A stretch of 64,000 bases of DNA from Mytilisepta virgata (lineage: Eukaryota; Mollusca; Bivalvia; Mytilida; Mytilidae): assembly GCA_028015205.1 (NCBI GenBank), contig CM051516.1:31944230-32008229 (forward strand), read 5' to 3'. Below are positions 30,301-39,300 of the stretch, in pieces. The position numbers and the translations under genes are program-made. The notes below the pieces were generated by a model that was given only the letters and a program-made list of their open reading frames with translations, did not search any database and had not been told where the DNA came from. Positions within the stretch are counted from its first letter, which is position 1. The number at the start of each line of letters is the position of its first letter.

Positions 30301-33300
30301 CTGATCACAGTGAAACAGGACAAGCATGAATTGTAGTATATTCTAGCATTGAAAGCAGTTATAAAGTCAAATATTGGTATAAGTATGAATATCAATACAG
30401 TCAATTCTCGTTATGTCAAATCCATTGGGACCTGAAAATCTAATTCGACTTAAGCAAAAATTTGAGATATCAGGAGTAAATCTTTATAGTTACTGCTGTT
30501 GAGGGTCCAACCAGATAATTCGAGTTACCCAGAATTTCGACTTATATGTGTTTGAGATAACGAGAGTCAAGTGTATAACAAAGATAAAAAAAAAAAAGAA
30601 TTATATCAAGAAAGTTCCAGCAGTTTACCTTTATTGATACAACAGTAGCACTTTTGCTCCTGGAACACACAAAGGACCAACAAAAAATAGTTCTAATTAC
30701 TGCATGGACAGTTCATATAATCAAAGTTGGAGAACAGAATTTTTATCCAAGGGACTTTAAATACAAAATGTATGGTTTGAGTTCGAGCAACCAAATCTCG
30801 CAGCAGAATTTAATCGTGTTTACAGGAGATCCCTATTTAACAAAATTAATGTGTCCTGTGAGAATGTCCCTGTGATGCAGTAAAATTATCCTAGTATAAA
30901 AGGAATATTTTTTTCCGGTACCATTGGTTGACTTTCACTGTGAAACAAACCTGTGAACTCTTGTCCTGTTGGTCAGCATTCCCTCCCTGTGACCCATTTG
31001 CCCCATGTTGTGGAGTCGGTTTACCTTCATCTTCAATACCATTTGGTGCTGTTTCATCTAATATTATATCTGTTGATGAAAACAGAAAACAAATAGATGC
31101 CATCATTTATCAGACAATTTCAACATATAAGCTAAGTTTTCTGAAATGGAGATGAACAGTGTGTCAATGTCTTATTACATATTTTTCAATTTTTAAACAA
31201 AATCGTAGTTCTAAAAATAACTTACATCTTGGCATTTCAGAGGTGAATAATAGAAATAGAAAATTTATATAACACATGTATAATCATTAATACATAAAAT
31301 CATTTCATGAAACAAAACTGTATAGTATTATTATTGTTAGTAATGGTTAGTTGCTAATGGTTTATAAAGGTCGATATTTTATAGACAATAAAAAGTTTGT
31401 TTATATTTTATTTATGCACTGTTTTCACCAAATCTGTAATCCAAAAATTATTGTCTGAGATTCTATAAGTATAAGTAGTGCAACCACCAGTGCTAGAAAT
31501 TCTCTGTGCTAATTTACTCCAGCTGAAAAGTTTGAATTGTTCAACACGCTACAGTAGCTTAGAAAGTTCAAAACTTTAGAGGAAATCAGCAGTCTTATAG
31601 CAAGTACATGTAATAAAGATTGATTCGTATCAAATATTAACAACCATTACTTTTGTCTCATTTTTTATCCAATTCAAATACTTTACCACAAGGAATTTGA
31701 TTACAAGGTACAAACTGAATTCTTCAATATTAAAGTAAACTAGATATGGACAATGCCCCCCCTTTTTTTCTGCCCTGCCATATGCATGAATATAGCTCCA
31801 CATTTTTTAGATTTGACAAACAGTGATGTTGGCATACAACTTGAAACTGTTAGGAGGTCTGTAAGACACAAATGATGAACCGCCTGACCACAGGAAATTC
31901 AACACTATGTATAATGATATATGTTTTACAAAAATGTATTCTTATGCTAAAGGCTACACTTGCAGGGCTGCATGTCTAGCCAACAGGTTTCAACTTTCAA
32001 GAGACATTGATCCTATAAAATATTAAAGCTGTATCTCCAAAACTGTAGGAGGAGATAGCCCGATAAACCATGGTCTCTTTAAGAAGCTTGCAAAAATGAC
32101 TAAGTCCAAGTACCTGTCATTTTCAGAATATTTAAAAGAAATCAATATCCTGTGGCCATGCACACCTCCATTTTATGTATGAACATTCTATAAAATATTA
32201 AAGATGTATCTCTAAAAAAAACTGTAGGAGGAGATAGCAGGACAAACCATGATCTCTTTATACAGATAATACCAAAAAATGTCCAACTACCTGTCATTTT
32301 CAGAATATTTGGAAATAATCAAAATGTTGCGGGGGCATAAAAATCTTAATAACACCTTCTGCTTAAGGAACCAATTTTGAAAATTTATACAAAATAAACT
32401 GTCTAATTCTGCAGATGTATAACTCTTGAACTGACTTATGTATCTATAGGTCGAAGAGCTGCTTGATTCACAGTAAAAGACTTTATTATGTGTAACACAA
32501 AGGATGAAAGGAAATGCATATAAGGCAACACCAAATTAATCTTTCGTTCTTTGGATTTTACCATTCTGATTTTTGGACTATGTAAAAAAAAATTAAAAAT
32601 TGTTTGCTGCTTCATTTTGAAAAAATTCTGAAAATTCACACCAAATTCTTCAGTTTTCAAGAAATTAAAAATAAAAATTGTTTGCCTGCCCCTAAAATTT
32701 TGTAAAAATTTGGATTTATTTTCCTATTTTGCAATATTTTAGTAAAAAATATTGGTGCCACACATAAATTTGATCTTTACCCAAAAAAAATAGTCCTCAA
32801 GAAAAAAAATTAAAATTAAAATTTCGCTTGATCGCACCTAATTTTGCCATCCAAAATTCCAAAGAACTAAAAATCAATTTGATGTGGCCTTAGGTATAAG
32901 CTGTAACTGTAATGATCTATGTTGAAGCACTAGCCATATATCGCATACTTATTCAGTCTTAAAACTTTTCCTGTTTATATATTTCCAATGACCTGTTTCA
33001 GTTATTTCAGAGTAAAGCAAACAATAGAGACACAAACACATCTGCCAGTTACCTCCCTTGGAAAAAATTTCCAAGGGGAGATAAATCAAAGTCAGGAACT
33101 TAAAAACTTATTACTGAGAAATGCAGCAGAGGATGTAGAAGAAGCATCATTTCTAATTCCCAAAAGAGACAGAATTTTGACCTGTTAGAGAGCCACCATG
33201 TAGAAAAAGAAACAACAATATACCAACATTAACCCACTACAAAATCTAATATTCAATTCAGAAGCAGTGTAAATAGAGTACCTGCCATGGGATTATATGA

Positions 33301-36300
33301 CTCATTTTCAGGAAATCTAGACATCTGAGCATAGGAGAATCGACTCGATGGCGGTCTCTCCCATAGCCATTCTGTACCCTCATCCATTGTTTTATTTAGA
33401 CTTGGTTGTATGTCCGATTATAATGTTTGTATATCTGATTAAAAAGAAAGATAATAGTAACTTTGAACAAATACAGATGCTAATTTGTCCATAGGTCATA
33501 CATGTATGGATTTCATATGGATATAAAAATCTGAAGGATTTTGAAATCATTACTATTTTAATTCTGACAAAATTTATAAATCCCTTTTAAGTCATCAGCA
33601 GTAAATGTACCAGTGAGCATTACAAAAATAAAACAGACACACATTTGTATGCTTATTCTGAATTATAAATGATTTGAAGTGTATACATGTATACATGTAG
33701 TTGAAATAATATGTAAAAAATATCTGTCTTTCTAGGAACATATGGTAATAACCATGGTTTCTTTAACAACCAAAGGACTAGCAAAAACAGCCTTAACCAG
33801 ATAAACATGTACATGATATGGTAATTTTAATAATAGAAATTCTAGAGAATGGGTGGTTTGAACAGTCTGCACTTTAAAACATTAGCTGGAAGCTTTAATC
33901 TTGTTAAATTTGTCTTTAGCTAGTAAATATCATATCACACAAGTCCAATTAGTCTAATAATAAATTTCTTTTGGGTCTAACTGGAATTTATTTAGTCTGG
34001 TAATTTTCTGTATAATTGATAACCTAACAAGAATGATCCTAAGTATATGAAAAAGTTTTTGGTGCAGATGTAGTTTAAAAAATTAGTTCAGACTACGGAT
34101 GTTTTAGTTTTGTAAAGTTGGGTAACAATTCTTAATAACATTTTCAAACTTATTTTTGTTCTAAACCAGATTTGTATACCAGTATATCTAAATTGTCAAG
34201 TGATAAATAATGTCAGAATGAAAGGAATAATATATCATTTATCAAGATAGTACCATCTATATTTACAATTACCAATATTTATATAGATAATTATTATTTT
34301 ACACCTGACAGACTTTCCGGTATGTAAGATTTAGGTAATGAAACATCCATTGTCAATAGATATTACAGAATTTACCTCAAGGCTAGTCTGTCAAACTTTC
34401 AAAACTGTCACCTTTTTCCATAATTATACATAATCAGACTGTATTGTCTGATACATGTGAAAAAAAATGTTTTCAGGCATGTTATTCTCTGAATGAAACA
34501 AAATTATGTTTGTGTACCAAACATTTTTCTTTTTTCAACTTTGTGGGATGATTTAAATTCCTTTGATTGAACGAATCTGTCAAGGGTTGTATTTGATACA
34601 TTTATGTGACATTTAAGGACGATACTAGGGTGTGTTGGTGTGTGAGTGTAAGGGATATACAAATATAGTAATATGAAACTTACTCAAATTTGGTCAAATA
34701 CCTGAGATGACAAACCTATTTAGGTGAAAAATCTCATTCACATCTACAATTAACCTAGAAAAATATGCATGCCATCCTCTATATGAATACTGCTACATTT
34801 TCTAATATTCCTTCATATTTGTGTGTTTATTAGACTATAAAAGGTCAAAGGTAACTTTCAAGGTAAACGAAATTACAGGTACAAGGTAGATTCAGATTGA
34901 TTTGATCCAGGGACTTTTATCTTCCCACACTTTCCATTCATTTGTCAAATAAGTGCACTGTTCATCAATAAAGATCTATCCTTGCTTTGGAAGGGAGTTT
35001 GTTACAAAGAAGTCTGACCTTCTCATGGTTAAACTCACTAAATATGCTGAAAAAAGTTTTGGAAAGATTCATAGCAGATGAAACATTTTCAATCTGTTAC
35101 ATTCCAACACTCTTAGATCTAGCTGGGCAATAGGGAAAATCATGAACCTGAAATTGATGGGCTGATTCTATGGTACTAGATTTCTGTTTTCCAGTCCTGG
35201 TACCACACATATACTAGAATATCAACAGATATCAGTACATAAGGGTTAGGCCATACATGTTGTATGCAATTTTCTAAGACCATAAATTCTCTTAAAAACA
35301 AATAAATCATCCAAAGGTAGTAAGCATATAATTTATTAGGTATATTTGCATGCTTCAAGAAGTCATATATTAAGAATCTCAAATGTACATTTCTCTTTTC
35401 TTATGATGGACATTAAACTGACAAAATAAACATTATGATAAGCAAAATATACAATTTCCTTCAACATTACTGAACCAAATGTTGGTACTATGTACTCACT
35501 TTCTCTCTGCATGTTATAGCAATATTAATTATATTATCCCCTGTATTTTCCAAATTAAAGAATTTAATCTCTATATCTATGGTAACTTTTCAACATCCTT
35601 AGGGATGACACAGTATCAGCCTTTTAATGTGCAAATGTCATATATAAGTAGAAGAGGTCTTGACATTTTACATATATATAAACTATTCTTTTATTTATGA
35701 TTTGTTGATATAAACAAACAATGCAATCTTAATGATAAATTCAGCACAGATACTACCAAAATACTGGGAGACAAGAAATGATTTTGGGTTTTAGTAATTA
35801 TTTTGAAGCATCCATGAGCCTGGATTTTTCTTTTTTTGATATTCTTGCATATGGAATTTATTCAAAATGTCACAACTGTTAACAGTATAACTCTTTGTTG
35901 TATTTAATATTGACTTATTTTCACCATATTTTTGAGCCTGACTTTAACACTATTTTGGTAACTCAGGTTCCATTTCACAAACATTTGTACAACTAAGATT
36001 AATTAGTGTGCTCCAATTTATTCTATATTGATGTCCTGGAAACAATCTGGATTATGATGTTTGTGAATCAGGGACCTGGAGTTTTTTAAAATTTCCAACT
36101 CTAATTCTTTGTCATCTTCATAAAAATAAAATGGTAAATGTATTTCGCTTATCTATAAATAACATATTTTAAACCTGTTAATAAAAAGCATGCATTTCCC
36201 AGTTAGCATGGTAAGATATAAATACAATGTACCTCTATTACGTTCAACTAAACCCACCCTATGATTGCAGACTTTACATGGAATGCTCAATACAAAAAGG

Positions 36301-39300
36301 TTATGAAATCTAAATGTAAGATTATTCTGCAGGACTAATGCAAACCAATAAATATTTAATGTAAAATTTTGATTTTATATCTCTTGGCATTGTCAGATTT
36401 GCATCTGATGAAGGAGGTTGTATAATGCAATTCTTTGTGTTTTAATACAGTAATATACATGTTCAAAACACATACCGGTAAATGCAAATGAAATTTAATA
36501 TTTCATTTTATCTGACTTGCCAGAGGGGATGAAGACATAATGAAGTGTTACAACACTTGATTAAACATTGATTTTACAAAATGTACATAAAAAATCTATT
36601 ACTGGGTACAAGATATCAACTTAAAAACTTTATATAAATAAAGTCTTGAAGGCTAAATCACCTACATGTACATTACAAACAATTATGTTTTAAAGTATAT
36701 CCAGATGTTTCTATATAACCTAAACATGACTTAACAGAATTTCAAGTAAAATCGGTAGAATTGTTAATTGTAAATTGAAGTCCAAACTGAAATGAACTGA
36801 CAACATATTTCTAAAATTTTTATGCAAAAATTCTGAAATATAAAAATTTATGCATAAACCTTCTGAAAAAAATCAACTGACTATAAGCAGAATTAAGCAA
36901 AACAAATAAATAAAAAAATAATGATATAGCACTCTGGGAGACATAATTGATTATCAAGACTACATAAATTTGAAATTTTCCAGTTAACCTGAAGTTAATT
37001 TTATTGAAATCTATTTGACAACAATAAAATACACATCTAACACCCACTTCATGTTTACAGAACAATTAAGTTTGACAATTTTTTATGTTTAGTAGTCATA
37101 ATGAATACATGAATATTTAATAGGTATGGATTTGTGTATGTATATCATGTATATTGAACAAGTTAGTACTGTTAGTAAACCACAGTGTACAATTCCTAAA
37201 TCCATCATACATGTACATTTGTACATACATATGTCTACCAGACATGTTTCTTAATTTTTATCTTTAAATTAAGAAAGTTACTAAACGTAGTAAGAACATT
37301 CATACAGGATTATGAATGTAAATTCGGTATCTGAGAAGAAAATGGAAAAGCACTTGCTTTCTGGCATGTGTACATTGTACTACATGTACATTGAAAATAT
37401 GTTTAATGTGAAAATTAATGGAAAAAAATCCATCCTTGCTGATTACAAAATGTTCAATGTACATGTAAATTATAGTTATTTAAAATGTCATGATTACTAC
37501 CTCTGCTGATGCTAATCTCTAACATAATTTATACATGTACAACTGTTTCCTTTTTTTCTATTATTTTAGATACATTTGTAGATGCATGATATTTATGAGA
37601 AACTTAATCCTTATGTTCATGAAGGACAAAGGAGAACCAAAGTCCTTTTCCCTGTTCAGTAAAACTTTTCTCATAACCTTTCACTGTGTTACATTGTTAA
37701 AGATACTTGGATTTACTGTACTGATGCTCAGCCTAAAAATCAAAGTACATGTTAGCAGAACAAACTAGAATTTAAGGACAGAAAGGCATACATGTACATG
37801 CACATTTTTTTTGGAAATAAAAGTTTTATTAAATGTATTCCTTAGTTTATGTTATTCAATTTAATCCTGAAAGCAGAGAGTTCTGTAACTATAATAATTA
37901 TGTTCATTTCAAAAGTAAATGTCTTCATCATTGATTATGCTTGAAACTTTTGAAAACAAAACTTGCACATATTCAAAAATGTCACATTACTGTGTGTTGA
38001 CATCATCCAATACGTAAAAATCAAGGAATTTCGAGAGAGAAAAATCCCCTCTCTTTGAAAATTGGACACTTCAGCTTTGGAAAATGCAATAATTAATTAT
38101 TGACCATACGAAACAGTGAGACGCACTGTAGAGCAATATTTTTTACTTCAATTTCAAAGACATTTTTCCCGTTAAACAACTTGCAGTACTGTATTAGTGC
38201 GGCTCCTCTCTAAAACAATACTACTACATGTACAAGCAGTTATTCTGTTCTTTGTTCAACGTAAGAGAAAAAAAGAAATAATATTCTGTTAGTCTTAGAA
38301 ATTCTCATATATTTTACCATATATGTAAAAGGCAATCAAATATATTTCCTATGAAATGAAATTTAAAGAATTTTGTGTCAAGATCGTATCCACCATATAC
38401 ATTCTTTTATACAATTTAAATTATAATTAATGGTCAATAATAAATGAATGTTACATCAACAGGTACCATACATGTGTTAAAGAAATGTCAGATAATTCTG
38501 TAATTTATTGCTGTAATCCATCATATAAACTTATTATTTATTACCCAAGGACTTGTTATATAAACATATAGTATACCAAATAATATAAAGTCACATTATT
38601 TTGTCTATATTTTACATACATTTATGTAGCCAGAAATAACTTCCCCAATTACATACAAATGTCTATTAAAATATGGAAGCATTAAATTATGATTTGAAAA
38701 AAAATTACTTTAAGTATTGTAAAAACAGATATGACAGAAGAACTACAATTGATTTAATAAAAAATTAAATAAAGTAAAACATTTGTACTGTTAATGAAGA
38801 AGGGCAGGTTGATTTATAAAAGTTCCAAAACAAAGACGATGGAAGAACATGTATGGTTAATTTATAATTTACATTTGTACATGAGAAAGCAACCCAGGTT
38901 ACAAATATTTACTGGAACAATACAAAATGTAATTACTTAAGTTCTGTCTTCACAAAGTTTCCAGAGATTTTGCTGGACATTTGGTCTGGCAAGGACGTTA
39001 GATTTGACGGAACCGAAAATAAATTAGCTGACACTTACAAATATTTGAATGACCTGGATGTTTCGATTGTGCTTTCGGAATTTTGAAAATTCCGGCAAAC
39101 TGATCCTGATCTCATCAGAATTGTCCGACACACTGATTAACTTTGTGAAGACTGAATTCTTCATCTTAAATGATATTGTCTTCAATAATAACACTATAGA
39201 TCACAATATAAAGCAAGATTTACAAACCTATGGCTAATATAAGAAAAATATGGGTGTCTTGTGATAGTTCTATATGTACATGTATCACAAAATGTTGATG